The translations under genes and the position numbers were made by a program. The notes beneath the pieces were generated by a model, which did not search any database, was not told the origin of the DNA, and saw only the letters and a list, made by a program, of their open reading frames with translations. Shown here in pieces: positions 9,932 through 20,954 of a stretch of 64,000 bases of DNA. Every line of letters starts with the position of its first letter. Within the stretch, counting starts at the first letter, position 1. The stretch is from Istiophorus platypterus (lineage: Eukaryota > Chordata > Actinopteri > Istiophoriformes > Istiophoridae), in assembly GCA_016859345.1 (NCBI GenBank), contig CM029123.1, positions 1,534,501 to 1,598,500 on the forward strand, read 5' to 3'.

Positions 9932-11129
9932 GTCAAGGAAGGAAGGAATTATGGCAGCAGCCATTGAACAGGAACATGGGGGCATTAGGTGGCCTGTGAT
10001 CACAGATCCAGACTCTACAGCCCTGGTGGCAGCTGTGGAAAGCAATGGAGAGCGAGAGGGAGAGAGAGAGAGAGAAGAAGAGAACGGCAAGGAAGGAAGG
10101 AAAAAGAGAGAAGGGAAGAAGAAAGAGAGAGAGAGAGAGAGAGGCAGAGCTGGAATGATGCAGTGTTTTTCAGAAAGTTTAAAGTAATCTTGATGGCAGG
10201 ACAACATGAGCTCTACAAACTGGGTTTAACTTATTCAGTTGAAACTGCAACCAAACTGACAGAATGGTAACAGGTATAAGAGCTGCAATAATAAAAAATG
10301 AAAAAACTGAAGTGCTTAATGAAAGTTAGGTTAAATACGAGTTTTAATTTGATTTGAATAATAATTCATAATAATAATAATAATTCATCTTGGCTGTTAA
10401 AATTCATATCAACTCATCATCAAAAATTATAATTTTCCCTTAAAGATACACCTTAAGTCTCCACATAAGTAAATGTCATCAACATGAGAGTAGATCCAAG
10501 CCACTAAATGACCAAACAAAAGTGATAGGCTACTTTTGTGGATCCCTGCTTTGGTTCTAAATAACAAGAAAAAATAACCAACCTATACTGCAGCTCCTTT
10601 TCAAAGCAGAGAAAAATCCATGGTTTTTCCATCACATTTATTTCAAAGAGTCCTAAAAGTTTACTTTAAAGCATAATTTTATCTTTTCCTGTGTTCATAT
10701 TGCAAGAGCAGTAGTAGCAATAACAACAGACCTACTATTTGGGTGATAGGTGCAGTAGCAGTAGTGACTAGTTCTCCAACCACCTGGCAGAGAACATCAG
10801 TCTTGTGATATATGTTTAGGGTACTGCATTAAATTTTGCTGGTTGTCTCCAATTTACACTATAGTCTCATAACATGAATTGGCATCCACAGTTCTAAACT
10901 GCTAAATATTGTCCAGAAGAAAAAAATGAATGAATCAATGAATTTGAGCATAATGCAATGATTCCTAAATGCTACGAACAAGTAGCTAAATCAAGTCCGA
11001 ATCATAACTTCTTATACTTCTTATACTGTCTTGCAGACTCTTCTTTAAGTTTCTCCTTCCATTAGCTCCTGTGAATCTTTACATGTATACTCACCTAAGG
11101 TGCTCCAGAGCCCCACTGCTCTCCGACAT
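5112..11129 (-). CDS. aqp4: Aquaporin-4-type water channel, four exons visible, 3' end off window
   Basis: Plasma-membrane water channel of the AQP4 group. Joining 11129..11095, 7933..7468, 6124..5960 and 5192..5112 gives 249 in-frame residues. The two half-helix pore motifs are NPA at 115-117 and NPA at 231-233. The aromatic/arginine filter is F95, H219, A228 and R234, each exactly 18 residues beyond the human AQP4 positions I recall (77, 201, 210, 216). The segment MVQCFGHISGAHMNPAVT is diagnostic of AQP4. An N-glycosylation sequon (N169-T-S) sits in the extracellular loop where AQP4 carries one. Helix 6 and the cytoplasmic tail belong to a last exon not found here. Odd points are an N-terminus 18 residues longer than human, with C14, C15, C18, C33 and C34, and threonine at the position of human M23. 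The visible frame has no break. The alternative is the related fish paralogue aqp14; the AQP4-group call is firm, the paralogue is not. Confidence 0.9.
5193..5959 (-). other. aqp4 intron between exons 2 and 3
   Basis: 767 bases bounded by GTAAGT and a pyrimidine-rich ...ttcctacag. It holds a T-run of about 25 at 5307-5331 (A-run in gene sense) and nothing else recognisable. Confidence 0.85.
5960..6124 (-). other. aqp4: aqp4 exon 2, helices 4-5
   Basis: The exon is exactly 165 bases (55 codons), phase 0 at both ends. The acceptor follows ...ccgctaaag and the donor is GCT followed by GTAAGT. It codes loop C with the sequon NTS, helix 4 around VVEILITFQLVLTVFATCD, and helix 5 ending CIGHLFA with the filter histidine. 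Length and phase equal those I recall for human AQP4 exon 2. Confidence 0.95.
6421..7210. mobile_element. Inverted-repeat-bounded element in aqp4 intron
   Basis: The segment 6421-6582 is a diverged reverse complement of about 7055-7210. Matching blocks include gcgcactgtcta against tagacagtgtgc, tttcagtgctagacc against ggtctagcactgaaa, and ctgcaaccaatcacatt against gtgattgcttgcag. The arms are about 160 bases and the whole is about 790 bases. No coding frame is seen inside, so it fits a non-autonomous foldback or MITE-like element, or two inverted copies of one repeat end. No clear target duplication was found. It lies between aqp4 exons 1 and 2. Confidence 0.6.
7468..7933 (-). other. aqp4: aqp4 exon 1, helices 1-3 and first NPA
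   Basis: The exon is 466 bases, coding residues 13-167 plus the last base of codon 12. The acceptor is a pyrimidine-rich tract ending ctcttgcag; the donor is AAG followed by GTAAGA. It carries the cysteine-rich N-terminus, helix 1 around EFFAMLLFVLLSLGSTINWG, helix 2, the first NPA loop and helix 3. An earlier AG (tttttacag, about 20 bases upstream) would put the exon out of frame with exon 0, so the downstream AG is chosen. Confidence 0.93.
7934..11094 (-). other. aqp4 intron between exons 0 and 1
   Basis: 3.2 kb from GTGAGT at 11094 to the acceptor at 7934. Apart from the L2 fragment and microsatellites at 9687-10150, I recognise nothing in it. Short open frames near 8778-9129 have no coding look. 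Confidence 0.55.
9687..10150 (-). mobile_element. L2-like LINE 3' UTR fragment with microsatellites
   Basis: From the left it carries decayed pieces of the 3' UTR seen in the other L2 copies of this window, reversed: ttatctcagggca, a decayed gatcaagactagattgtactcttta, ttacaaagacccaaca. After an internal gap it resumes with the block around ggcctgtgatcacagatccagactctacagc. Between these lies a (TAA)n tract at about 9854-9931, and after them a (GA)n-rich tract to about 10142. The long poly-Ile and poly-Glu/Arg frames here are repeat artefacts. Confidence 0.75.
11095..11129 (-). other. aqp4: aqp4 first coding exon (exon 0)
   Basis: The minus strand has an ATG (complement of 11127-11129), eleven codons beginning MSESSGALEHL, then AG followed by GTGAGT, a consensus splice donor. 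The exon ends two bases into a codon, exactly what the acceptor at 7934 needs to keep the aquaporin frame. Its size and Met-Ser-acidic start resemble the short first exon of human AQP4 (MSDRPT...). A second in-frame ATG lies seven codons upstream (11148-11150). The exon is short, so it rests on position, phase and donor rather than on homology. Confidence 0.6.
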
Positions 11130-11160
11130 GACTCCGCCAGCCTGCTGCATGTTTCTGTCC

Positions 11161-11166
11161 TTTATA
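11161..11166 (-). promoter_or_regulatory. Possible TATA box of aqp4
   Basis: The minus strand reads gcTATAAAgg, starting 37 bases upstream of the MSESS ATG and 16 upstream of the earlier in-frame ATG. If it is a working TATA box, transcription would start about 25-30 bases downstream, near 11135-11141. That lies between the two ATGs and would leave a very short 5' UTR in front of the MSESS start. This is inference from spacing only. Confidence 0.3.
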
Positions 11167-11289
11167 GCAGGGTTTTTTGTGTGTGTGCGCCCGTGTGTGA
11201 GTGTGTGCATATGTGAGTGCATGTATACACGGGGGTGCGCTTGTGTGTTTATGGTTAAGGTCTGGTTTCTCCAGGTTTAACCTGGACGG

Positions 11290-13790
11290 AATCGGATAAG
11301 AAGAGTAATACAGTCCTGGTTGAAAGGATTGCTACTATGGAATTTTATACACATGATTAAGAATACACTCAGCATGAAAAAAAAAGTTGAATCTAATTCT
11401 ATTTATCTGGACCCTGAATAAAGTTGTAGAGCTTATGCACCATAAAGTTTCAGTTTTTTACAGAATAGAGAGAACTTTCATAAAAGAAGGCTTTAAAGCA
11501 AAACAAAGTTAAGAACATCAATGTGAATAGAATATAGAGAAAATTTTGCTGGACTAGCAACCCAGAAAACAAATCATTGCAACAAACAAAAGGTGTGAAT
11601 TTAGATTTCAGCATGTACAGAAAATACTTAATTTTAGCTATGTTACATGGATTAGAAAATGACGTCTGATGACGTCTTCAATTTGCTGAACAAAAGAGAG
11701 AGTTAGATCAAACTTAACACCAAGATTCTTGGCTGTTGTATTTTTAGAAATATTATTAAGAATTACTGTTAGTTGCTTGTGGTTTGGTCAATGACCAGCA
11801 TATCAATTTTATATGTATGTAGGAGCAGGACTGGTTGTGTAGATCAATTTTACATGGCCCTTATGATCTTACATGTCTTTTTGACCCTTGATTAAGAACT
11901 GGTGCAGGAATCAATTTTCTGGATGAATAAAATTATTAAATTACCTGGAGCTGATTTTAAGTGTGAATCACACAGTGGAGCTTTAATGTTATAGAGGGGT
12001 TAAAACATTTTCATCTTAAAGATGATCAGTGGTTTTTAATGTAAACTCTGAGCCAATCAACAGTCTTAAGTGTCATAGAGAGCCATCATTCTCTCTTATG
12101 AGAATGTTGAAATGTTGCATCTGGTTCTGCAGCTCTGCAATTTTGCAGGTGTGAATTTAAATTTTAATTAGAACCTTCAACCTTCTTATATATTTATTTA
12201 TTGAATGATTGCTTCTACAGGCACAACTCTATAACCATGCACCACAGCATTTTTAGGCTTAGGTACTTTGCAGCACGAGTCCCAATAAAGGCCTTTATAC
12301 AAATAAATACAAAAGGAAAACACATTCAAAAAAGAAAAAAAACAAAACTCAAAGATTCAATAAAATACCATAAAACTTAGTGAAAAGCAAATGTTTTCTC
12401 GTGATGACATGACTGGACCCTCTTTTAAAAAAAAAAAAAAAGGTACAAAGTTCTAGCACAAATGCTGCTTTGCTGTAACTAGAATCATTGTATTTCATTT
12501 TGACATGGCAATAAAAGTTATGAAATTCTTTAAAACTTTTTTTAATTAATGTTATAATGACCCAAATGTATTTTAAAAGTGTCAGAACGTAGTCTGTTAA
12601 GCAGCTGAGCATTGAATCACTTTTAATGTTAAGTATCTTATTCAATAACTATGTTTTATTGATTAACTTTCGAAAAAATCTTATACAATATTTAGCTATT
12701 GCTGATTAAATCTAGAAAAAACATTTCTTATACATCACCAGACACCATCTCTTGTACGGTTGAATGCAGATTCTTCAAGAGCAAATACTTCAACATTTTA
12801 AATATATATATTGTCATGTATAATTCTTATTTAAAATCACTGTTTTGCTTTTCCACTACTTTATTTTTTAATGAACCTTCTTTGCATTCCTTGGAATAAA
12901 ATTCTAGTAGAATCTTTTTGGATTCCCCTGATTATTTATTGTTTTAGGAATACATTTTCAGACAAATGTTATTGAAAGAAGGTTGCTACAAGCCATCAAA
13001 AAACCCATAACATGATCATGTGCCGCACTGACTTTAAATCAGAATAAAGCACTGGGACATGAGAGAGATCAGATGTACAGATCTATGGTCTAAAGCCTAC
13101 AACTTTGGCATGTTCACAACCTATTAGCAAACTTATTGTCGTGTAGAGAGGGATAATGTATTACATGTATTAACAATATCCTTACAAACTAAACATTTTC
13201 ATTTAAAATTTGTACATTGGCAAACAGGAAAAACAAGGAAAACTAAACACAAAAATTCATGTTTTTATTTCTGAAGTTACAACAAGAAGTCAGTAGTTTT
13301 TCCTTTCGTATTTTCCTGTTAACTCCTCAGAGATAATTATCTTTATTTTGGCCTCACCCCTGACAGCCCTCAGGGTGATCCAGGAGCAGCTAGCTCAACT
13401 TCTTGTTGTATCGCATGTGTCTTGTGGTATTTCTGCTGTTTGAACTTGCAGCAAAGATGTTGTGAGATGCCATATGTGTTGATATGATACAGGTCAGTTA
13501 CCAAAACCAGAACAGGCTCAAAGCAGCTCAGCTTCACTCACCACATGAGGACGTTGTTTAATGTAAAACATTGGTGAATAGTATCTTCTGACAACAGTAA
13601 ATACAACTATATTTGGTGAAATTTCAGCCACTTTTAAATAGTCCAGAGCCTTAGAAAAAAAGAGACATATTTTTGAATAAATCAGGGAATTAATGAAGCT
13701 ACTTCATTTATTACTATCCAACCCCCATGCATATATATACTTTTGCATAATTTTGCTCTGCTTTGCTGCTTTGGTCTGGGTCCCTCACTT
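11290..13790. other. AT-rich region upstream of aqp4, nothing recognised
   Basis: 2.5 kb with no frame over 100 codons and no recognised repeat family. A TG-rich stretch lies just before it at 11178-11250, and an A-run of about 15 at 12428-12442. Confidence 0.5.
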
Positions 13791-13794
13791 CCTG

Positions 13795-14300
13795 TGTAGT
13801 GAACTTTATTGATCTCGGCAGGGAAATTGCTTTGTTACAGTAGCTCAACATGCAGTTAGGAAAAGGAAGTAAATAACTATAAAAGTAAAAACTATAAATT
13901 AGTGACAAATGCACAGTAAGTGAAAAAATGTACAAATGTTTGTGATATAAACAACAACAACAACTGATTGTTTGACAGCACTCTCTGAGTGTGTAGTATG
14001 GACATCACCACAGAGTTCAACATGTGGGTTATGGAAATGTTCCTTTACAGTTATGTGCAACATCTGCTGTTATTAAAAAAGGGTCAAGCCCATGACCTCT
14101 TTTCTTTCCACTCTGGGATATATTCCAATCCAACCGAACCCTCTGACAGTTGTTGATCGTAATAATGGGAACCTGAGTATTATCCTGTAGCCATGTCTTT
14201 GTTATACACATAACAAACTCACAGAAGTCCCTTTGATTCCTAACTAGAGCTACTAGCTTGTTCATTTTATTGTCCAATAATCTCACATTGCCAATGATGA
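13795..14300 (-). pseudogene. Non-LTR retrotransposon remnant with AP-endonuclease piece
   Basis: On the minus strand, 14286-14029 codes RLLDNKMNKLVALVRNQRDF and then ITKTWLQDN, the start of an apurinic-endonuclease domain as found in fish LINEs (the N-x-R-x-L-x-N-K-x-D/N and T-E/K-T-W-L blocks). The usual glutamate of the TETWL motif is lysine here. Further down, near 13798-13860, is a block like tttattgatctcggcagggaaatt that recurs in fish repeats. The two may be the ends of one internally deleted element. Clade not assigned. Confidence 0.5.
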
Positions 14301-14529
14301 CAGAAGGGATATATGGCTTACATCTACTCTTCTACATCAGTCTCTTGTCTGGACCAAACTCTCTTCATCCCTCCTCTTTCATCCCTAGTGTACTCCTGAT
14401 TTCTGCAGGAATGTCCATGGTTCTGGTCACGATGCTAGCCAGCTTCAGTGCAATCTGCTGGCCTCTAGTGTAAATAATGCTAAATAATGTAAATAATCCA
14501 TAATAATGTGGATATTTTCTGGTTTTAGC

Positions 14530-15320
14530 CCTCTGTTATGTCCCCTATCTCTCATTGATCCCAGTGTAAAAACATAAAGCCACAGGACACATGCCCAATG
14601 CATCAGCTGTTGGTTGTGGTTGTGGGCCAAAAAAAACAGGATTGTGGTCGGTTTATACAGTGAACATTTGTGGACTGGAACCCTTGAATACCTCAGAATG
14701 CTATAAGGTGAAGAACATAACCAGGGTTTCCTTCTCAATCGTTTAGTAGTTTAGCCAATGGCAATTGTAGTTAGCAGAGAAGAAACCTAAGGTACACTGT
14801 CTGCATGATCCTGCAGTAACACAGCACCAGCTCCAGAGGCACTAGCGTCAACCTCCAAATTGAAAGGCAGGAAAAAGTTAGGACAGGGGCACCACAAAGG
14901 AGAGACTCGGTAGCTTCAAAAGAGTGCTGACACTTAGCAGTCCATACAAAAGGATCTGATAGTAACCCATTATGCCTTGAAAATGCTAAAGTTCATTCCT
15001 GGTTGCAGGAATTGGGTAGATCAAAACAGCAGTGATTTTTGCCTCTACCAGACAAACTTTGTGTTTACAGATTTGTTTACCCAAATAACTGTCAGGCTCA
15101 AACTTGGATAGAAACATGGTCTGACCAGACACAAGATATACACTGCAGTGGGGAACGTAACCGTATACGTCATGGATCAAGAGCTGGAATGTAGCTGGAG
15201 CGTTTTTCAAACCAAATGCTATCAGTGTGTATTGCATAAAGGTTTCATAGGTCACAAAATTTGAGATGAGGTTCTAGGGCAATGGAACCTGCCAATACCC
15301 TTTCAGGAGGTCTAGTATTG
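14530..15320 (-). pseudogene. Ty3/gypsy-type LTR retrotransposon pol remnant
   Basis: The minus strand has KGYWQV near 15300, a stop, then TYETFMQYTLIAFGLKNAPA, the reverse transcriptase block before the catalytic loop in Ty3/gypsy elements. The stretch with the catalytic aspartate pair is deleted: VYLVSGQTMF runs directly into a YLGKQ-like segment and PIPATRNEL. RNase-H-like pieces follow toward 14640. Stops and deletions make it a fossil. No LTRs were found. Confidence 0.75.
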
Positions 15321-15676
15321 TGAAGTGAGTAGAAGGACCGATGCTGCTTCCTTCTGCTGGGCCAATGCTATCCACACAATCTTCCCTGTGGGAGAATCTT
15401 ACACAGTAACTGTACTGACTTTCCTAATGGAAGTACAGTTGACTCAGGATGTTGCTCAATAGTGTGAGATGCCTAGAGACTGCAGAGTCTGCTTAAAGGT
15501 TTTAGACTAGAAACTAACATCCTTATCAGTTTACAAAAAGCTGAAACACACATCACAGTTAGCAGGAACTGGTTATCAGACTTAATTTTTTGTAAAGGAC
15601 CGACATGGTTTACAATAACATATGCAAACGGGATGCCTACAGACTATTTGGTGAAGTGACCTCTGGTCTTCATCTA

Positions 15677-16585
15677 CAGTTAGATGTTACATATGTATAT
15701 GGACGGTGGCACAATTTTTTGTAATTTTGCCTCTTTACACAGTCACAATAGATTTTAAATAAATGAATCAAGATGCTATTGAAGTGTACACTTTCAGCTT
15801 TAATTCAAAGGGTTTTAGAAAAAATTCATATTAACCCTTTATCCTTGTGGTAATTGATGACTGCCTGAAGTTTGGGGCTTATGGACATCACCAAATGCTG
15901 GATTTTCTTCCTTGAGATGCTTTGCCAGGTCTTAATTGTAGCCACAGCCAGTTACTGCTTGTTTTTGGGTCTTTCTGCCCCCAGTTATGTCTTTAGTAAG
16001 TAAAGAGCATGTCTATTCGGAGTTGAGTATGGGTGACCATTGAATTTGGCCATTGAAAATATTCCATTTCTTTGTCTTGAGAAGTGCTTTGGTTGCTTTC
16101 ACAGTTTTGGGTCCTTATCTGTCTGCACTGTGATGCACTGACCTATCAGTTTTTCAACATTTGGCTGAATCTGCACAGATAGTATAGCCCTATACACTTC
16201 AGAATTAATCCTGCTACTTCTATCAGCAGTCACATCATCAATGAACACCATTGGCTGTCCTACATGCCCATGCCCCCACCATGTTTGACAGATGATGTGG
16301 TGGCTTTAGATCATGAGCCGTTCCTTTTCTTTTCCTTACTCTTCTCTTCACATCATTCTGGTGCATTTTAATCTTGGTTTCCTCTGTTCAGAGAATCTTG
16401 TATGGAACTGGTCAGGCTTTTTTAGATGTTTTCTGGACAAGTCTAATATGGCCTTTCTATTTTTGAGAGGGACCATTGGTTTGCACCTTGTGGTAAACCC
16501 TCTATATTTACATTCTTGAAGACATCTCTAGCTTGTATACTTTGACAATGATACACCTACCTCCTCAAGAGTGTTTAAATCAGTG
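15677..16585 (-). mobile_element. Tc1-like transposon, family A, 3'-truncated
   Basis: It begins at a TA dinucleotide (15675-15676) with a terminal repeat reading CAGTTAGATGTTACATATGT, followed by ggacggtggcacaattttttgtaattttgcctc. This family recurs at 31.2, 50.9, 56.6 and 60.4 kb. Decayed transposase runs on the minus strand; the ccaccatgtttgacagatgatgtgg block is the reverse complement of the HHLSNMVG-type coding stretch. The other end is missing beyond about 16585 and many stops are present. Confidence 0.8.
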
Positions 16586-16589
16586 TCTA

Positions 16590-17725
16590 GCTTATTCATA
16601 CAATTTGTTCTTTAGTGTCTGTCCCTTCGCTGAGAGTCTGCAAGCAACCAGTTGAAGGAAGAGCATCAGAAATACTTCAAGTACTTCTTTAATTTCCTGA
16701 GGATAACTAAGGTTTAGTGCATATATTACAGCCATTAAGAAAGCACATGAAGAGGTGATATAATTCAGAACTTCATCACTCCCAATCAATAACCCTGTAT
16801 TAGAAGGGTTGTATCACACATTCCCCAGCACTGATGTTGTAGATGCCTTTATACTGCAACCTTTATACTGCTGTATTTAAAAACCTAAGCTGTAAAACAG
16901 TTTTCTTTAGAAAAGCCTGACCGTTAACATACCACCCTCAGCAAGCTCATCAGTGCTGCCTACACCATATCAGTTTACAGCCATTTACTAATGAAATTAG
17001 AAATTTCTTTTAAGAGAACAAGGGATCTAGAAATAAAGAGGATACTCAGAATGATAGCAAGGGAATAAAGCTTTCATCTAAAAAATGTTACTAAAAATAA
17101 AAACACTGCGAAACCAATTTGTAGTACTCATTAAGTAGCTAGTTGTGTTCATATCCAGATCTTTCAGGACCTGAAATTTTGCAACATAATGATTACAAAA
17201 AGAGTTACATAACCAATACATAACCAAAATGAATTCATAAAGATGTTAACATATGGTGCTAATTATTGGTGAATTTCTATAAGGTCCTTTAGAACAAAAA
17301 TAGATGCATTTCCCTCAAGTCCACTTTTATGTCATCCCTTACCATGACTTCTGTGCACTCAATTAAATTGAAATAATAATATATGAAAAAAAAGAAAAGT
17401 GTACTGCTTGGGCAGTACACTGTAGTCTAAATGTGCAAGGTAAATTCCAGATTCACAAAAAATAAACTGCCTTACTGCTTTGATATAGAAAATAAGTGCC
17501 ATTTTCCATTTGACATTGGTAACGTGATCTAGTACTGGCAGGACTTGGTGGAATAAATGCAACCCTACCTAGGTCATGCAGGTAAGTTAGCTAATTAACA
17601 TGCCCATGACCCATCTGCATGTTACAACACAAGCATGCCAAAAAATAGAAAATGTAGCAAACCATAAACACAAAATACAATGAAGCTTATATGAAAATAC
17701 CACAACAGGTAGGTACTGGTGAGAA
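16590..17725. other. No recognised feature
   Basis: 1.1 kb of AT-rich sequence. Short frames at 16592-16789 and 17359-17562 (minus) show no motif. Confidence 0.5.
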
Positions 17726-17728
17726 GAA

Positions 17729-17945
17729 TGGTAAATGGACTGTACTTAGCACTATAACGCTTTTCTAGTCTTTTCAACCACTCAAAGTGCTTTAGACTAT
17801 TGTCAAATTACACAAATTCACATATCGATTATACACCGGGGGCAACCTGGGGATCAGTATCTTGCCCAAGGACACTATCACATGCAAACTCAAGGAACCG
17901 GGGATATAACCGTCAACCTCTTGAGCCACAGCTACCCCAGAAATG
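17729..17945 (-). mobile_element. Rex1-like LINE 3' tail fragment
   Basis: Begins ggtaaatggactgtacttagcactataacgcttttctagtcttttcaaccactcaaagtgcttt and ends with cttgcccaaggacac and a gagccacagct block. This is the reversed 3' end common to fish Rex1-type elements, which in sense ends with a ...tttaccatt-like repeat. A related fragment is at 43570-43815. Confidence 0.65.
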
Positions 17946-18319
17946 CCCTCCTAACTCTACCAACTCATAAAAAGAAGACCAACGGGAACACATCTGCCGA
18001 AATTAACTCTAGAGGTGAACCTAGAGGCAGTCAAAGGCTTTGCACATGTGTAGTCTAAAGCATCTTAATCTTTTCTGGGGTTTTAAGGCAGCTGGCGTTG
18101 CATCACTGCCACCTTCTGGATGTAAGAAGTGTCTCAATCCCGATCAGTTCTTAAAATGTTTTGTGATCGACCAACACAATATTTTGTGCAGATAACGAGA
18201 GACACAAATACATGGATTTTATAAGAAAAAACATTTAACACTTATCTAAGTATACTGAAAATGAAAAAAAATATGACCACCTCATCACTTTTCTGAGTAA
18301 TGAAAACTAAAATCATACT

Positions 18320-18560
18320 TGACAGATGTGGTATGTTTTGGATCATGTGCTGTTCCTTTCCCTTTCCATACAATTCTCTTTCCGACTGTAGGCACACATA
18401 AATCTTGGTTTCATTTGTCCAAAGAATCTTCTTCTAGACTTTTTATTGGAAGGTTTCTGGCAAAGGCTAATCTGACATTTCTGTTCTTGAGTTTACACCT
18501 TGAGATAAACCCTCTTTATTTACATTCATGAAGACATCTCTTGGTTGTAGAGATAACCAC
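18320..18560 (-). mobile_element. Tc1-like transposon family A, internal fragment
   Basis: Collinear with 16280-16560 of the copy at 15.7 kb: gacagatgtggtatg, ggatcatgtgctgttcc, tcttggtttcatttgtccaaagaatc, taaaccctctttatttacattcatgaagacatctc. It is a piece of transposase in minus sense. No ends are preserved. Confidence 0.75.
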
Positions 18561-18719
18561 CTTAGTCCTATTGAGGTTGTTGGGCTTAGTAAAGCCACAT
18601 AACCAAATTATATTGAGTATTTTGAACTTGCTTCACAGTACAAACCCCTGGGTTCACATTTTGAGTTCTGTCTGTGGTGAAACAAGAGATCTATGATTAA
18701 GGTTCTATTATTCTTAATA

Positions 18720-18856
18720 ACTATAAATTGTTATATATACAGTTAATAACTAAAGAGTATGGTCTAGAGCTGCCCTAAATGAGAACTGCATTGAGATAAC
18801 CTCTGTTATGACATTGCGCTATGTAAATAAAACTGAATTGAATTGAGTTGAATAAT
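18720..18856 (+). mobile_element. L2-like LINE 3' tail fragment
   Basis: Carries a decayed ...aactaaagagtatggtctagagctgcc and gagataacctctgttatgacattgcgctatgtaaataaaac, then a gaattgaattgagttgaa tail: the sense-strand 3' end of the window's L2 family. Confidence 0.8.
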
Positions 18857-18859
18857 GTT

Positions 18860-20325
18860 CATGTACTAAGCCGGACCAAAATTTTTATTCAACCCTTAAC
18901 CAAGTCTTTTGAGTGCCTAAACATTTCATAAGATCAGATATTTTGGCAGAAAACAAATGAAACACTTTGTCAGTTTTACTGATAAATTCAGGATCAAACT
19001 TTTTTACTGATGCCAGACATGTTCATTTACATGTCCTCATTATGTTAGTTGAAAATGCTGCTCACCAGACCAGTGCCATGTTCACTAATGTAACCAGGAG
19101 AACCAGATTCAACCAACTGAAGGAGAGAAAGAGAAGTTATATCTGTTCAAAATACTAAGAAAGCCTTCACAACATTACCTCAGGTGTGGGAAAAATTGTT
19201 GATGAAACAAACTCTGTAAAACAATGTCAGGAGCTACAGCGAAAAATACAAGAACATGTAAAGTAGGATTTACTATTCAGGCATGGGGTGGGGTGTGTGT
19301 GTGTGTGTGCGTGTGTGGAGGGGGGGGTACCCTCTACCAAGCTGTGAAAAATTCAGGTGAAAACTCTAGGCAAAAGTAACAGTGCAATGGATGGAGTACT
19401 AGGCCCCAGGTTGAAGAGGACCCCGACCATCCTTGTTGGATAAACTTATGGCCTAAAATACAGAGGGAAGCATAAGGGTGGGCAGATGGGAATTAAAGAC
19501 GCGTGTGCTACTACCAAAATAAACAAAATAAAATACATCAAGATAAAACCTAGTCAAAACAGCAGTCGGAACTGCAAGAAAATAAATGATACAATGACCA
19601 AATACACTGAATTGCTATTAAAGGATTGTTTAATAGGTTTTACATTATCAGTTAAAAATGGGTTCAGGCAAGTTTCATTTAAGGCAGGAGGAGAGTTATG
19701 GCAAAGACATCCCTGGAGCTACCCACCTCTGATCAGATCAGAGATGGGTCATATAATTTACTTTACAGCTCAAAAACCAGTTTAAGTGTGCAGTACCTAT
19801 TTAAATATAGATTAAATCTATCATGTCAGGAAAGCAGTATAGCAAATGTATGGATGGATTGATTCAAGTTTCAGCCACTTCCACAGAAAACATACAGACT
19901 GTAACACAGAAGACAGGGTAGACTGAGATGATGCGAAGATAAAGGAATAACAGATCCCAAGGAGGTCTGCAGAGAGCTATGGCTCTCAAAGAAGACTATA
20001 TTGGAATGTGTGGGCTTTCTTTTGTGTCTGTTTGTTATTTTCACTTTTTGAATTTTCTGACACAACATTCCTTTCTTTGTTTCTCTACAGACACCCTGAT
20101 TTGCACATTTCAGGAACATTCAGAGCACTGTTGGTCTTGGCTAAAGTGTATATTGTACAGCATATGCTGCAGCTTAAAATTAATTCTCAAATAAAAGGCT
20201 AGGAAAAATAAAAATTGGGGGAAAAACTAAGTTGCATTCCTCCAGTGGAGGATCTCAGATCGGGCCTTTGAGCTTGATCACATGGGCCACCCAGGGCACA
20301 AGAAATCATTAATGGTTTGTTCGGT
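18860..20325. other. No recognised feature
   Basis: 1.5 kb with short frames only. A TG/G-rich tract lies at 19286-19328. A 99-codon frame at 19486-19785 has no motif. Confidence 0.5.
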
Positions 20326-20329
20326 GTAC

Positions 20330-20640
20330 AACTGATGTAATCAAATGCTACGGTTCTCAAAGTCAAGAGATCTCAACCCAATTGAAAAACATATGTGATA
20401 TTTAGGAGTGACATGTTAGAAAGAACTCTCCACCACCATTCTCTAAACAAAGCAAATAGCGGAATAGCTGTTTGAAATATCTTAAGTTCATCCCTACAGT
20501 ATAGTTCCAGAGAACTGAATAATCTATGACAAGGAGCCTTGAAACTGTTATGGAAGTTTGTGCTACAACAAAACCTTACTAACAAACTTAATGCTTTTTT
20601 TTCTATTTGTCACTCATTTGTGTTTTTTGTTTTAGTTTGA
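20330..20640 (+). mobile_element. Tc1-like transposase C-terminal fragment
   Basis: In plus sense, tcaagagatctcaacccaattgaaaaacatatgtgatattt corresponds to the S-x-D-L-N-P-I-E-N-x-W-D block around the third catalytic acid of a Tc1-like DDE transposase. Decayed C-terminal codons follow to the end near aaccttactaacaaactta. Frameshifts and stops are present. It is a different subfamily from the other Tc1-like pieces here. Confidence 0.55.
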
Positions 20641-20848
20641 TTTGGGTTTTATGGAGTTCTTTCTGGACTGAGTCCAGTGGAGGGCACTGGAGTTCTACCA
20701 AACAGAGACATAGAAATACATTATAAAGCATCAATATTATATTCTGTCTCTCTCTTAGTCTCTGTTACTTTTAAACTCAGCAGAGGTAAATACAAACTCT
20801 TTCTTTATCTGATTTTCCAGAAAAAAATCCTTTCAGCTATGCTGAAGC

Positions 20849-20871
20849 ACACACACACAGAAACACTCACA

Positions 20872-20906
<35 letters not shown>

Positions 20907-20950
20907 TCCCTCTCTCTGGGTCTCTGTTTCTCTCTCTCTCTCTCTTTGTC
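20849..20950. repeat. CA and TC microsatellites
   Basis: Interrupted (CA)n at about 20849-20903 followed by a TC-rich tract to 20950. The frame across them is an artefact. Confidence 0.9.
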
Positions 20951-20954
20951 TGTC

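Noticed and set aside
9827..10207. Poly-Ile and Glu/Arg-rich open frames on both strands
   Set aside because: Products of the TAA and GA repeats in an L2 3' UTR fragment.
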